A DNA stretch of 56,206 bases from Candidatus Accumulibacter adjunctus (lineage in GTDB: Bacteria; Pseudomonadota; Gammaproteobacteria; Burkholderiales; Rhodocyclaceae), in assembly GCA_000585015.1 (NCBI GenBank), contig JFAX01000002.1, forward strand, positions 294,674-350,879, given 5' to 3'. Below are positions 10,175 to 19,159 of the stretch, piece by piece. The notes under the pieces were generated by a model. It saw only the letters and a program-made list of their open reading frames with translations, had not been told where the DNA came from and made no database searches. Within the stretch, counting starts at the first letter, position 1, and each line of letters begins with the position of its first letter. The position numbers and the translations under genes are program-made.

Positions 10175-11101
10175 GTGAGTGTCACGGCTTTCATCACCCA
10201 TCGCGATTGCCATCTGCATGACATGGGTTCGTACCATCCGGAAGCGCCCGAGCGTCTGAGCGCAATCAGTGATCACCTGATCGCGCAGGGGCTGGATTCC
10301 TACTTCGTCTATCACGATGCGCCCCTGGCCACTTTTCAGCAGCTCAAGCGGGTGCATACCGCGGCGCATCTCGAGCGGCTGAAGCGCGCCTCGCCGGATC
10401 TCGGGATCGTCCACCTCGACCCCGACACGGCGATGAACCGCCATACCTGGCAGGCGGCGATGCGCGCCGCCGGGGCGGGCGTCCTGGCGGTCGATCTGGT
10501 GCTTTCCGGGCAGGCCGAGAATGCCTTCTGCGCCGTGCGGCCGCCCGGTCATCACGCCGAGCGGGCGACGGCGATGGGTTTCTGTTTCTTCAACAACATC
10601 GCGGTTGCCGCGGCACATGCCCTGGCGGCACACAACCTGGAGCGTGTGGCCGTGATCGACTTCGACGTTCACCACGGCAACGGTACCGAGGACTGTTTTC
10701 GCGGCGACCAGCGGGTCTTGATGGTCAGCACCTTCCAGCATCCGTTCTACCCCTACAGCGGGACCGAGACCCCGGCGGCAAACATGGTGAACATTCCGTT
10801 GCCGCGCGGCACCGATGGCGAGGAGTTCCGGCGCGTGGTGAGCGATCTCTGGATGCCGAGACTGCGCGAGTTCCAACCGGAAATGTTGTTCATATCGGCG
10901 GGTTTCGATGCCCACTACGAGGACGAGATGGGCGGCTTGCGGCTGCTCGAGCAGGATTACGCCTGGGTCACCGGGCAGCTCAAGGATCTCGCCGACGAAT
11001 GTGCGCAGGGGCGGATCGTGTCGATACTCGAGGGAGGGTACTCGCTGTCGGCTCTGGCGCGCAGCGTTGCCGCGCATATCCGCGTCCTCGCCCAGCTCTG
11101 A
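10175..11101 (+). CDS. Histone deacetylase-like amidohydrolase
   Basis: A 308-residue zinc hydrolase of the arginase/deacetylase fold, class II HDAC-like. Active-site segments are present in order: RPPGHHAERATAMGFCFFNN, AVIDFDVHHGNGTEDCF (Asp and His zinc ligands), ISAGFDAHYEDEMGG, and the terminal EGGYSLSAL. Bacterial relatives act on acetylated polyamines, acetoin-related or protein substrates; nothing here decides between them. The start is taken as GTG at 10175, preceded by GAAGGA at good spacing and giving the conserved N terminus TAFITHRDCHLHDMG. No ATG fits better. Confidence 0.9.
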   Translation: MSVTAFITHRDCHLHDMGSYHPEAPERLSAISDHLIAQGLDSYFVYHDAPLATFQQLKRVHTAAHLERLKRASPDLGIVHLDPDTAMNRHTWQAAMRAAGAGVLAVDLVLSGQAENAFCAVRPPGHHAERATAMGFCFFNNIAVAAAHALAAHNLERVAVIDFDVHHGNGTEDCFRGDQRVLMVSTFQHPFYPYSGTETPAANMVNIPLPRGTDGEEFRRVVSDLWMPRLREFQPEMLFISAGFDAHYEDEMGGLRLLEQDYAWVTGQLKDLADECAQGRIVSILEGGYSLSALARSVAAHIRVLAQL

Positions 11102-11177
11102 TTGCCGCCGACTGGCGGCAGCGTTTCGCGGCGGCCCCCGGCACGCGTTTTTCGTCGCCAAGGCGGGTGCCTTCGGT

Positions 11178-11183
11178 TAGAAT
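11178..11183 (+). promoter_or_regulatory. -10 hexamer ahead of dapA
   Basis: TAGAAT lies 64 bases before the dapA start codon in the 145-base gap after the deacetylase gene. No clear -35 is visible at 17-base spacing. The resemblance to the element at 275-280 is the main support. Confidence 0.4.
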
Positions 11184-11246
11184 GCGGGCTTCCGATTTCC
11201 CCGCCCGGGATTTCCCCGAGGCCCTGACTGGCTTGCGCGCAAACCC

Positions 11247-12125
11247 ATGATCACTGGCTCGATCGTAGCGATTGTCACCCCGATGCAGGCAGACGGCAGC
11301 CTCGACCTGCCGGCGATGCGCCGCCTCGTCGATTTCCATGTGCAGCAGAACACCGACGCCATCGTCGTCGTCGGCACCACCGGCGAGTCGCCGACAGTCA
11401 ACCTCGCCGAGCACTGCGAGCTGATCCGGACCGTCGTCGAGCAGGCAGCGGGACGCCTGCCGGTGATTGCCGGCACGGGTGCCAATTCGACGGCCGAGGC
11501 CATCGAGCTGACCCGCTTCGCGCACCGGGCGGGGGCCGATGCGGCGCTGTCGGTCGTTCCCTACTACAACAAGCCTGGGCAGGAGGGCTTGTATCGCCAC
11601 TTTCGCACCATCGCCGAGGCGGTCGATATCCCGCTGATCCTCTACAACGTACCGGGTCGCACGGTGGCCGACCTGAGCAACGAGACGACCCTGCGTCTGG
11701 CCGAAGTGCCGAACATCGTCGGTATCAAGGACGCGACCGGCAACATGGACCGCGGCGTCGAGCTGATCGTCCGGTCGCCCCCGGGTTTCGCGGTCTATAG
11801 CGGTGACGATGCCAGCGCCTGTGCGCTGATGTTGATGGGCGCCCAGGGAGACATCTCGGTCGTCGCCAACGTCGCGCCACGGCTGATGCACGAGATGTGC
11901 CGCGCGGCGGTGGCCGGCAATGTGGCCGAGGCACGGGCGCTGAACGCGCGGCTGATCGGTCTGCACCGGCAACTGTTCTGCGAGGCGAACCCGATTCCGG
12001 TCAAGTGGGCTTGCCAGCAACTGGGCCTCATCGGCGACGGCTTGCGTCTGCCCCTGACGCCGCTGTCGCCGGAGAATCACGCCCGTATCGCAGCCGCGCT
12101 GTCGCAGGCCGGCGTGCTCGTCTAG
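11247..12125 (+). CDS. dapA: 4-hydroxy-tetrahydrodipicolinate synthase
   Basis: Condenses pyruvate with aspartate semialdehyde in the lysine/diaminopimelate pathway. At 292 residues it is the standard length. Seen: the [10 protein letters not shown] loop, [16 protein letters not shown], the active-site Tyr133 in YNVPGRT, and the Schiff-base Lys161 in [10 protein letters not shown]. It begins [13 protein letters not shown] at ATG 11247. bamC follows after 17 bases; dapA-bamC adjacency is well known in proteobacteria and is the origin of the old name dapX for bamC. Confidence 0.96.
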   Translation: MITGSIVAIVTPMQADGSLDLPAMRRLVDFHVQQNTDAIVVVGTTGESPTVNLAEHCELIRTVVEQAAGRLPVIAGTGANSTAEAIELTRFAHRAGADAALSVVPYYNKPGQEGLYRHFRTIAEAVDIPLILYNVPGRTVADLSNETTLRLAEVPNIVGIKDATGNMDRGVELIVRSPPGFAVYSGDDASACALMLMGAQGDISVVANVAPRLMHEMCRAAVAGNVAEARALNARLIGLHRQLFCEANPIPVKWACQQLGLIGDGLRLPLTPLSPENHARIAAALSQAGVLV

Positions 12126-12142
12126 CAGTATTGCGTCAGCCG

Positions 12143-13285
12143 ATGAGACCCGTCGCCACGCGTCTGCAGATCGTCTTGCTGTTGTTGCTCGCGGGCTGCA
12201 GCAGTTCGCTTCTCGAGCCGAAGCGGATCGAATACAAGACCGCAGGGTCGAGCAACGTGCCGCCGCTCGAGATCCCGCCGGATCTCACCTCGCCGACGCG
12301 TGATGATCGCTATGCGGTTCCTGATGCCGCTGGCAAGGGCAGCGCGACCTACTCGCAGTACGCGGCCGAACGTTCACCACAGGCGAGGGCGCAACAGAAG
12401 GGTGAGGTCTTGCCCGAGGTCGACCAGGCGCGCATCGAACGTTCGGGAACACAGCGCTGGCTGGTCGCATCCGGGACTCCGGACAAGCTCTGGGGGACCG
12501 TCAAGGAATTCTGGCAGGAGACCGGTTTCCTGATCAAGCTCGACCTGCCCGATGCCGGTGTGATGGAGACGGACTGGGCCGAGAACCGCGCGAAAATCCC
12601 GCAGGATTTCATCCGCAATGTCCTTGGCAAGGTGATCGATTCGGTCTACTCGACGGCCGAACGCGACAAGTTCCGTACCCGCATGGAAGCGGGCAGCACG
12701 CCGGGGACGACCGACATCTTCATCAGTCACCGCGGCATGTACGAGATCTTCGTCTCCGAAGGCAAGGATCAGACGAAGTGGCAACCGCGCCCGGCGGATC
12801 CCGAACTCGAAGCCGAAATGCTGCGCCGCCTGATGATTCATCTGGGCAGTGAAGAGAAGCGTGCGAGCGCAGCGCTCAAGGCGGCGCAGGAGAAGCCCTT
12901 CGAGCGGGCGAGGCTGACGCGCGGTGCCGATGGCTCGGGCGCACTCGAAGTCGAGGAGTCCTTCGATCGTGCCTGGCGACGGGTGGGTCTGGCTCTCGAC
13001 CGCGTTGCCTTCACGGTGGAGGATCGCGATCGAAGTCGTGGCCTGTACTTCGTCCGCTATGTCGATCCGGAGAGCGACAACGAGAAGAAAGAGGAGGGCT
13101 TCCTGGCGAAGCTCAACCCGTTCAAGGGAAGTTCGACTGCCAAGCCACAGACCCAGTACCGCATTTTCGTGCGCGCGACGGCCAGTTCCCGGTCGACCGT
13201 GCAGGTGGTCCTGTCCGATGGTGCCGTCGACCAGTCGGAAACGGCGAAAAAGATCCTCAATCTGCTCTACGATCAGTTGAAGTGA
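12143..13285 (+). CDS. bamC: Outer membrane assembly lipoprotein BamC
   Basis: Lipoprotein subunit of the BAM complex, which inserts beta-barrel proteins in the outer membrane. The 380-residue product has a type II signal with the lipobox LLAGC (Cys19), an early unstructured stretch with PPLEIPPDLTSP (the segment that contacts BamD in E. coli), and two repeated helix-grip-like domains (WLVASGTPDKLWGTVKEFW and VEESFDRAWRRVGLALDRV). The ATG at 12143 follows dapA at 17 bases. Its stop codon shares one base with the start of the next gene. Confidence 0.9.
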   Translation: MRPVATRLQIVLLLLLAGCSSSLLEPKRIEYKTAGSSNVPPLEIPPDLTSPTRDDRYAVPDAAGKGSATYSQYAAERSPQARAQQKGEVLPEVDQARIERSGTQRWLVASGTPDKLWGTVKEFWQETGFLIKLDLPDAGVMETDWAENRAKIPQDFIRNVLGKVIDSVYSTAERDKFRTRMEAGSTPGTTDIFISHRGMYEIFVSEGKDQTKWQPRPADPELEAEMLRRLMIHLGSEEKRASAALKAAQEKPFERARLTRGADGSGALEVEESFDRAWRRVGLALDRVAFTVEDRDRSRGLYFVRYVDPESDNEKKEEGFLAKLNPFKGSSTAKPQTQYRIFVRATASSRSTVQVVLSDGAVDQSETAKKILNLLYDQLK

Positions 13286-14052
13286 TGCGTTTTGCCTCGC
13301 TGGGCAGCGGCAGTCAGGGCAACGGACTGATTGTCGAGGCGGGCGGGACCCGGCTGTTGCTCGACTGTGGTTTTTCGATCCGCGAAGTGACTCTGCGGCT
13401 GGCTCGCCTCGGCATCGACCCCGGCGGGCTGGCGGCGATCCTCGTGACGCACGAACATGCCGACCACGTCGGCGGCGTTTTCGCGTTCGCGCGCCGCCAT
13501 CGATTGGCCGTCTATCTGACCCATGGCACGTACAAGATGGCGGCGCGCGGCAGGAGCGTCCTGACCGATTGCCACCTGATCGACGGGCATGCGGTTTTCG
13601 CCATCGACGACATCGAACTGCGTCCCTTTCCGGTGCCGCACGACGCCCGCGAGCCGGTGCAGTACGTCTTCAGCGATGGCGATCGCTGCCTTGGCGTCCT
13701 CACCGACAGCGGTTCGATCACGTCGCACATCGTGGACGTGCTGCGCCTCTGCGATGGACTCGTCCTGGAGTGCAACCATGATCAGGGATTGCTCGCCGCA
13801 TCGCGCTATCCGGCGCCGCTCAGGCGACGCATCGGTGGGCCCTTTGGCCACCTCGAGAATGGGCAGGCAGCGGAGCTGTTGCGGCAGATCGACACGCGTC
13901 GCCTGCAGCATGTGCTTGCGGCCCACCTGAGCCAGGAGAACAACCGGCCACATCTGGCGGCGCGGGCGCTGGCACTGGCGCTCGACTGTGGCGAGGAGTG
14001 GATCGGTGTTGCCGACCAGGAGGGAGGCTTTGGCTGGCGCCAACTCGGCTGA
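13285..14052 (+). CDS. MBL-fold metallo-hydrolase (WalJ/YycJ-like)
   Basis: A 255-residue metallo-beta-lactamase-fold protein. The N terminus MRFASLGSGSQGNGLIVEAG, the metal-binding HEHADHVGG, LTDSGSITSH and CNHD, and a late HLSQENN segment are typical of the YycJ/WalJ branch, described as nuclease-like. The ATG at 13285 overlaps the bamC stop by one base; a GTG three bases earlier would add one residue. Translational coupling to bamC is likely. The next 250 bases hold no gene but end in a terminator. Confidence 0.87.
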   Translation: MRFASLGSGSQGNGLIVEAGGTRLLLDCGFSIREVTLRLARLGIDPGGLAAILVTHEHADHVGGVFAFARRHRLAVYLTHGTYKMAARGRSVLTDCHLIDGHAVFAIDDIELRPFPVPHDAREPVQYVFSDGDRCLGVLTDSGSITSHIVDVLRLCDGLVLECNHDQGLLAASRYPAPLRRRIGGPFGHLENGQAAELLRQIDTRRLQHVLAAHLSQENNRPHLAARALALALDCGEEWIGVADQEGGFGWRQLG

Positions 14053-14261
14053 GATCTTGTGCGCGTGGCAGCCATCGGCTGACGGTGCTGTCCGATGCGA
14101 GCGGGCAGTGTGGCGGGCGGGTCAGGCGTCCGGTTGATTGACAACCGCTGCAGGCTGGACTGGAAACCCGCGCCAGCCGGCTCGCGCATCCGAGGCCGGT
14201 GACGCGGCGACGGCGCTGCGCTCCTGCCGGGGCGAGTCGTGCGGCACACGAGAGGGCAAAG

Positions 14262-14287
14262 AAAAAGCCGGCTTGCGCCGGCTTTTT
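14262..14287. terminator. Intrinsic terminator, bidirectional
   Basis: A perfect 11-base-pair inverted repeat, AAAAAGCCGGC and GCCGGCTTTTT, separated by a TTGC loop. The A and T tracts make it function in either direction. It sits between the convergent MBL-hydrolase gene and the Ala/Pro-rich lipoprotein gene (19 bases after the latter's stop), and should end both transcripts. It is the clearest terminator in the window. Confidence 0.92.
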
Positions 14288-14305
14288 CCTGTCGCCGTCC
14301 CGAGC

Positions 14306-14653
14306 TTATTTCTTGGCGGCGTCGGCAGCAGCGGCACCGGCAGCCTTGGCGGCATCGGCAGCGGCGCCAGCAGCGGCACCGGCGGCCTTGGCGGCATCGG
14401 CAGCAGCGGCACCGGCAGCGGCACCAGCCGTCGCTGCGGCGTCGGCTGGCTTGGCGGCGGCGTCGGCCGGCTTGGCCGCGTCGGCGGCAGGAGCAGCAGC
14501 CGGAGCAGCGGCAGGAGCTGCAGCCGGAGCTGCAGCCGGAGCGGCTGCGGCCGGGGCGGCGGCGGGAGCGGCAGCCGGCTTGGCTTCTTCTTTCTTGCCA
14601 CAAGCGGTGACGGCCAGAGCAAGCAGCGCAGCAACGAGGAGGGAGTTCTTCAT
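14306..14653 (-). CDS. Ala/Pro-rich low-complexity lipoprotein
   Basis: A 115-residue predicted lipoprotein. The signal ends in the lipobox VTAC (Cys18), followed by the charged GKKEEAK. The mature part is almost only Ala, Pro, Lys, Asp and Gly: first a Pro/Ala stretch (repeats of PAAA) that would form an extended, wall-spanning linker, then Ala-rich helical repeats (ADAAKAAG) ending in DAAKK. This layout, a lipid anchor with an extended linker and a positively charged helical end, would suit a structural envelope lipoprotein, but no homologous family can be named. I place the start at ATG 14653, since residues before it show no signal character. A strong terminator follows. Confidence 0.75.
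   Translation of the reverse strand: MKNSLLVAALLALAVTACGKKEEAKPAAAPAAAPAAAAPAAAPAAAPAAAPAAAPAADAAKPADAAAKPADAAATAGAAAGAAAADAAKAAGAAAGAAADAAKAAGAAAADAAKK
14312..14420 (-). repeat. Short tandem repeats within the Ala-rich lipoprotein gene
   Basis: The motif CTTGGCGGCRTCGGCAGC begins at 14312, 14345 and 14387, giving periods of 33 and 42 bases (11 and 14 codons) that encode variants of ADAAKAAGAAA. Periods are whole codons, so copy number can change without loss of frame. Confidence 0.7.
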
Positions 14654-14811
14654 GGGGGGGTTCCTTATGGACGTTGGAAAACGGATAAAACGAGCCAGAA
14701 GCTTGAAGGTTGACCGGCAAGCGTCGATCAACTCGCGATTCTAGCACCTTATCGCCGCCGGGAACCCTGATTGGCGAGAAAGCAGGAGCAAGCAACAGTC
14801 TTCGGCTGCTC

Positions 14812-15147
14812 TCAGAGTGCTTGCCGCGGCAGTGACGGCGGATCGAGCCAGCCGAAAGCCAGGGACACGAAAAGCAGGATACTCAACAGGATCAACAGCG
14901 AGGTCAGCCCGGCGATGATCACGGGCCCACTGCACTGCTGCCGTGCCCTGTCGTTCAGGCCCAGATAGTCGGCGATCGACAGCGAGCGCTGTTCTCCGTC
15001 TGGCCGTGCCTCGGCTGCGATGAAACGGTTGCCGCAGGCGGAGCAGCGATAGGGCGCCAGTTGTTTGCGGCGCAGGCTCCAGCCCTCCTTCAGGCCGCGG
15101 CGACGAGATCGGTGGAGTTCTGCCGAGTGGCACTTGGGACATTTCAT
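14812..15147 (-). CDS. Small zinc-ribbon membrane protein
   Basis: A 111-residue protein with an N-terminal zinc ribbon (Cys3, Cys6, Cys35, Cys38: MKCPKCHS ... YRCSACGNRF), a short polar linker, and a single hydrophobic segment near residues 76-98 (PVIIAGLTSLLILLSILLFV) before a short tail. No enzymatic motif. The ribbon should face the cytoplasm, as in other small zinc-ribbon membrane proteins. Function unknown. Confidence 0.75.
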   Translation of the reverse strand: MKCPKCHSAELHRSRRRGLKEGWSLRRKQLAPYRCSACGNRFIAAEARPDGEQRSLSIADYLGLNDRARQQCSGPVIIAGLTSLLILLSILLFVSLAFGWLDPPSLPRQAL

Positions 15148-15566
15148 GGCGGCGTCAGGGCTCCAGCCAGTTCGACAAGAGGGCCGCAGACTGCGGTCTG
15201 TTGCCAGTGATGGCCGAAGAAAGTCTACAGCGGGTGGCGGAACGCGCTGTGCGGTTTCTCACGGTGGGCCGGGAATCGCTCGTTGCCCCGGCCTGCCGGC
15301 AGAGTCGCGTCCGCGACGCAGCAGTCTTTTCTTTCGCCGGGCGCGGGGGAAGGTCGGGGATGAGCATGCAAGGGTAGACGGTCATGACTTGCATGGTTCC
15401 GGGTGTCGTAGCAGTCATGACCGTCGTGCCCCGCGGTGAAGGCCGCAGCAGGCGCTCGATCGTGCCGAAGTGGTCGTCGAGCCGCAACCGACCCGCCACC
15501 ACGGCACGGCAAGAAGGCGGGCGGTTGTCACTGCCGCCCGTGACCACAGGTGCTACACTCGCTGCA
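15148..15566. other. 419-base intergenic region with nested inverted repeats
   Basis: No convincing gene. A leftward open frame covers most of it, but its product is Arg/Thr/Ser-rich with no recognisable features. The region contains the inverted repeats listed at 15365-15425. Near its right end TACACT (15554-15559) could be a -10 for the exported-protein gene, but this would leave a very short leader. Confidence 0.5.
15365..15425. repeat. Nested inverted repeats, candidate operator
   Basis: Two inverted repeats interlock. CATGCAAG (15365-15372) pairs with CTTGCATG (15388-15395). GACGGTCATGACT (15377-15389) pairs perfectly with AGTCATGACCGTC (15413-15425). The core GTCATGAC of each arm is itself palindromic, so the arms are also two direct copies of an 8-base palindrome spaced 34 bases apart. 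This fits a paired binding site better than an RNA hairpin, and there is no T tract. Confidence 0.5.
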
Positions 15567-15989
15567 ATGCGAACTCGTGCTTTGCTTGCTGTCGTGGTGC
15601 TTGGTCTGATGGCTGATGCCGCAGCAACGTCGGTCATCGTGGGTGGCGAGTGGGTCGCTGGTGGAGGGCCAGCTCCCTATGGGCCGTGGCTCTCACCTTA
15701 CGGCTACCCTTGGCCAGCGCCGGGTGCCATGGATGCCTACGGCCGCTGTCTGGCTCCCTGGAACTGTGCGGACTATGAACAGATGCGGCGCTTTCTCGAT
15801 CGCTATCAGCGCAACTATGGCGCACGCTTTGCTCCCGACGTGCCGCCTTCGCCGCCGCGCTGGCCACAGCGCGACGTTCCGCCGACGCCGGCAGACCAGA
15901 TCCAGCCGGCGTACCGCAATGCCAGCCAGGTCCGTCCCGAGTTTGCGCCCGCAGCGGTGTCGCCGGTACCGCCGGCGGCGAGCCGCTAG
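15567..15989 (+). CDS. Small exported Pro-rich protein, function unknown
   Basis: A 140-residue protein with a signal peptide (MRTRALLAVVVLGLMADAAA), then a Gly/Pro/Trp/Tyr-rich part (YGPWLSPYGYPWPAPG), a short charged segment with two Cys (YGRCLAPWNCADYEQM) that could form a disulfide, and a Pro-rich tail. Not a recognised family. I keep it because the signal peptide is well formed and the composition after it is coherent. The start is ATG 15567. Confidence 0.6.
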   Translation: MRTRALLAVVVLGLMADAAATSVIVGGEWVAGGGPAPYGPWLSPYGYPWPAPGAMDAYGRCLAPWNCADYEQMRRFLDRYQRNYGARFAPDVPPSPPRWPQRDVPPTPADQIQPAYRNASQVRPEFAPAAVSPVPPAASR

Positions 15990-16121
15990 GGGTGCCGGGC
16001 TTGCCGGCGTCCGGTCGTTGAGCCGGGTGGCGGTCACCGGCGGCAGCGGCCAACCGAGTCGCTCCTTCCGCTGTCCCTGTCTGCGCAGGAGGGGGCCGCT
16101 GGGCCAGATTGGGGGGCGGCC

Positions 16122-17369
16122 TTGAATCCGCTGCTGCAGGCCATCCTCGGTTACCTGCTGCTGCTCGCCCTGGCTTGGGTGATGTCGGTACAGCGGTCAG
16201 CGGTTCCTTGGCGCACCGTCTGCGGCGGCATCCTGTTGCAGGGCTTGCTGGCGCTGCTGATCTTCCGCTTGCCGGCGGCGCGGGCCTTCTTCGCGGGCTG
16301 CAATGATGCACTGCTGGCGGTCGCCGCGGCGACACGCGCGGGAACCGCGCTGGTCTTCGGCTTCCTTGGCGGGGCGCCGTTGCCGTACGACGAGGCGCTT
16401 TCGGGGAGCAGCTTCGTTCTCGCCTTCCAGGCCCTGCCGGTGGTGCTGGTGATGAGCGCCCTGTCGGCGCTGCTCTACCACTGGCGCGTTTTGCCGCTGC
16501 TGGTGCGCGGCTTTTCGCTCGTGCTCGAGAGGACCCTCGGTGTCGGCGGCGCGGTCGGCATGTCCAGCGCGGCGAACGTCTTCGTCGGCATGATCGAGGC
16601 GCCGCTGTTGATCCGGCCCTACCTGGCAGTGGTCAGCCGCGGCGAGCTGTTCATCATCATGAGCAGCGGCATGGCCGGCGTCGCGGGTACGGTGATGGCG
16701 CTCTACGCCGGCATCCTCGGGCCTGTCGTCCCGGACGCGCTCGGTCACATCCTGGCCGCATCGTTCATCGGCGCGCCGGCCGCGATCGTCTTCGCCGTCA
16801 TCCTCGTGCCGCCTGCAGGGGCTCCCAGCGGGCGCCATCTCGCACTGCCGCCGACCGACCGCTCGAGCATGGAGGCGATCACCCGCGGGACTGGCGAAGG
16901 TGTGAGCTTGCTGATCAACATTGCCGCGATGCTGATCGTCCTGGTGGCGCTGGTCAGTCTGGCCAATCAGCTTCTCGGCATGCTGCCGAGTGTCGCCGGT
17001 GCAGCCATCTCGCTGCAGCGCGTGCTCGGCTGGTTGATGGCGCCGCTCGCCTGGATGGCCGGAATCCCCTGGTCCGAGTCCGCGATTGCCGGCGAACTGC
17101 TGGGGACGAAGACGGTGCTCAACGAGTTGCTCGCCTACCTCGATCTGGCCAGTCTGCCGCCCGAAGCTTTGTCGGCGCGCAGCCGGATCATCATGACCTA
17201 TGCCCTGTGCGGTTTCGCCAATCTCGGCAGTCTCGGGATTCTGCTCGGTGGCATGTCGTCGATGGCGCCCGAGCGCCGCGCCGAGATCGTCGAGCTTGCT
17301 CCGTGGACCCTGCTTTCGGGCACTCTGGCGACGCTATCCTGCGGCAGCGTCGTCGCCATGCTGCTGTGA
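16122..17369 (+). CDS. NupC/CNT-family nucleoside transporter-like protein
   Basis: A 415-residue polytopic membrane protein that resembles concentrative nucleoside transporters. It has about ten hydrophobic segments and the family's gate and core sequences: GALVFGFLGG-like TALVFGFLGG, SSAANVFVGMIEAPLLIRPY, MSSGMAGVAGTVMALYAG, and a terminal CGFANLGSLGILLGGM. Substrate would be nucleosides imported with protons or sodium, by family. The start is TTG at 16122, since the first transmembrane helix needs the N terminus MNPLLQAILGYLL and no ATG is available there. Confidence 0.87.
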   Translation: MNPLLQAILGYLLLLALAWVMSVQRSAVPWRTVCGGILLQGLLALLIFRLPAARAFFAGCNDALLAVAAATRAGTALVFGFLGGAPLPYDEALSGSSFVLAFQALPVVLVMSALSALLYHWRVLPLLVRGFSLVLERTLGVGGAVGMSSAANVFVGMIEAPLLIRPYLAVVSRGELFIIMSSGMAGVAGTVMALYAGILGPVVPDALGHILAASFIGAPAAIVFAVILVPPAGAPSGRHLALPPTDRSSMEAITRGTGEGVSLLINIAAMLIVLVALVSLANQLLGMLPSVAGAAISLQRVLGWLMAPLAWMAGIPWSESAIAGELLGTKTVLNELLAYLDLASLPPEALSARSRIIMTYALCGFANLGSLGILLGGMSSMAPERRAEIVELAPWTLLSGTLATLSCGSVVAMLL

Positions 17370-17436
17370 TCGGCCGCTGCCCGCCGGGCCGACAAGCACG
17401 ATCCTGCCGCTGGCGGCGGCGGATTCCGCGCCAGCT

Positions 17437-18471
17437 CTAGAGCTGTTCGCTGACACCTGCGCTGGCGAAGCTCGCCATTTCGTTGACAAAGGCGGCAGCC
17501 GCGCGGACCAGTGGCCACGCCAGCGCAGCGCCGGTTCCCTCGCCGAGGCGCAGACCGAGGTCGAGCAGCGGCTCGGCGGCGAGGCTGCGCAGTTGCGCCT
17601 GATGACCCGCTTCGGCAGAGCGGTGACAGAAGACGCAGTAATCGCGAACGGCCGGTACGTGGCGCGCGGCGACGAGCAGGGCGGCGGTGACGATGAAGCC
17701 GTCGATCAGAAGCAACATCCGGTGGGCTGCCGCAGCGAGCATGGCGCCACTCATCATGGCGATTTCGAAACCGCCGAACTCGGCCAGAACGTCGAGCGCA
17801 TCGGCATCCGCTGGCAGGTTGGCGCGCTTCGCCGCCTGTGCCAGCAGCGCCTGTTTGCGAGCCAGGCCGGCGTCGTCGAGTCCGGTGCCGCGGCCGACGC
17901 AGTCGGTGAGTGGCGTGCCGGTGAGTTGATGCGTGAGCAGCGATGCCGAGGCGGTGTTGCCGATTCCCATCTCACCGAAGCCGATCACCCGGCAGCCCTG
18001 GCCCGCGAGGCCGTCGACGATCGCTGCGCCATGGGCCAGTGCCTGATCCCGTTGCGCAGGACTCATCGCAGCCTGCACCAGATAGTTGCGCGTGCCGCTG
18101 GCGACCTTGGCGTCGATCAGTCCGTCGCGGGGGCCGAAGTCGTGCGCCACGCCAGCGTCCACGACCTGCAGTCGCAGGCCGTTGTGGCGGGCGAAGACGC
18201 TGATCGCGGCTCCGCCGGCGAGGAAGTTCTCGACCATCTGCCAGGTCACTTCCTGCGGGTAGGCGGAGATGCCGGCAGGGGCCGCTCCGTGGTCACCGGC
18301 AAAGACCAGCAGGTGTGGCTGGCCGAGGCTTGGCGTCAGTGACTGCTGGATCATGCCGATCTGCAGCGCGAGGCGCTCGAGTTCTCCGAGCGATCCCGGC
18401 GGCTTGGTCTTGCCGTCGATTCGCGCCTGCAGGCCGGGAAGGGGCGCGATCGCTTCGATGGTGAGCTTCAT
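17437..18471 (-). CDS. cobT: Nicotinate-nucleotide--dimethylbenzimidazole phosphoribosyltransferase
   Basis: Activates the lower ligand base of cobalamin (alpha-ribazole phosphate synthesis). The 344-residue protein has the full set of signatures: [59 protein letters not shown] and [13 protein letters not shown], which holds the catalytic Glu, with FVNEMASF near the end. It is divergent from cobU across 68 bases; a TATACT-type -10 occurs in that gap. With cobU and cobQ it gives the nucleotide-loop assembly part of the B12 pathway. Confidence 0.95.
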   Translation of the reverse strand: MKLTIEAIAPLPGLQARIDGKTKPPGSLGELERLALQIGMIQQSLTPSLGQPHLLVFAGDHGAAPAGISAYPQEVTWQMVENFLAGGAAISVFARHNGLRLQVVDAGVAHDFGPRDGLIDAKVASGTRNYLVQAAMSPAQRDQALAHGAAIVDGLAGQGCRVIGFGEMGIGNTASASLLTHQLTGTPLTDCVGRGTGLDDAGLARKQALLAQAAKRANLPADADALDVLAEFGGFEIAMMSGAMLAAAAHRMLLLIDGFIVTAALLVAARHVPAVRDYCVFCHRSAEAGHQAQLRSLAAEPLLDLGLRLGEGTGAALAWPLVRAAAAFVNEMASFASAGVSEQL

Positions 18472-18539
18472 GGGGCGACGAGTGGCGGCAGGGAAGCGCC
18501 GGATTATACTCGTCCCGCGCCCGTGATAAGCTCGCTGCC

Positions 18540-19085
18540 ATGCGAGAGCTGATCATTGGTGGCGCCCGTTCGGGCAAGAGTCTGCTGGCCGAGCGTCGGG
18601 CCGGCGAGTGCGGATTGCAGGTGGTCTACGTCGCGACGGCGCTCGCCCTCGACGCCGAGATGTCGCGCCGCATCGAACAGCACAAGGCTCGACGCAGCCC
18701 GGAGTGGGGTCTGGTCGTCGAGCCGCTCGACTTGGCTGCGGCGCTGCGGCGGCAGGCGGCGCCGGGTGTCTGCCTGCTGGTCGACTGCCTGACGCTGTGG
18801 TTGTCGAACCTGCTGTTCGCCGGCGACGCCGCGAGCCAGGCCGAAGCCGGCGAGGCCATCCGTTGCCCGCGTCTTGCCGAGGCGACACAGGCGCTCGTCG
18901 AACTGCTGCCGGAGTTGCCCGGGCGAATCATCCTGGTGTCGAACGAGGTCGGCTGCGGTATGGTACCGATGGTGCCCGTGTCGCGACTGTTTGCCGATGA
19001 GCAGGGTCGCCTGAACCAGCGCGTGGCGGCGGTCTGCGAGCGGGTGACTCTGGTTGCGGCGGGGTTGCCGCTGACGCTCAAGTAG
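18540..19085 (+). CDS. cobU: Adenosylcobinamide kinase / adenosylcobinamide-phosphate guanylyltransferase
   Basis: Phosphorylates adenosylcobinamide and attaches GMP from GTP. The 181-residue protein has the P-loop [16 protein letters not shown] at its N terminus, [16 protein letters not shown] with the His-containing [19 protein letters not shown] and [11 protein letters not shown], and ends [14 protein letters not shown] and [10 protein letters not shown]. Length and motif order match CobU/CobP. Shares its promoter region with divergent cobT. Confidence 0.95.
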   Translation: MRELIIGGARSGKSLLAERRAGECGLQVVYVATALALDAEMSRRIEQHKARRSPEWGLVVEPLDLAAALRRQAAPGVCLLVDCLTLWLSNLLFAGDAASQAEAGEAIRCPRLAEATQALVELLPELPGRIILVSNEVGCGMVPMVPVSRLFADEQGRLNQRVAAVCERVTLVAAGLPLTLK

Positions 19086-19159
19086 GATCTGCTGTTCGCG
19101 ATCCATCGGTGTTATTGTTCCGCGTGTGGGACAACCTTGTCGAACGAGGAAGCCGGACT

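Noticed and set aside
14138-14744. Several rightward frames rich in Ser/Gly or Ala
   Set aside because: They are complements of the Ala/Pro-rich lipoprotein gene on the minus strand, which has a proper lipoprotein signal and terminator.
15155-15637. Leftward 160-residue open frame
   Set aside because: Product is Thr/Arg/Ser-rich with no signal, domain or ribosome-binding site, and it overlaps the start of a better supported rightward gene.
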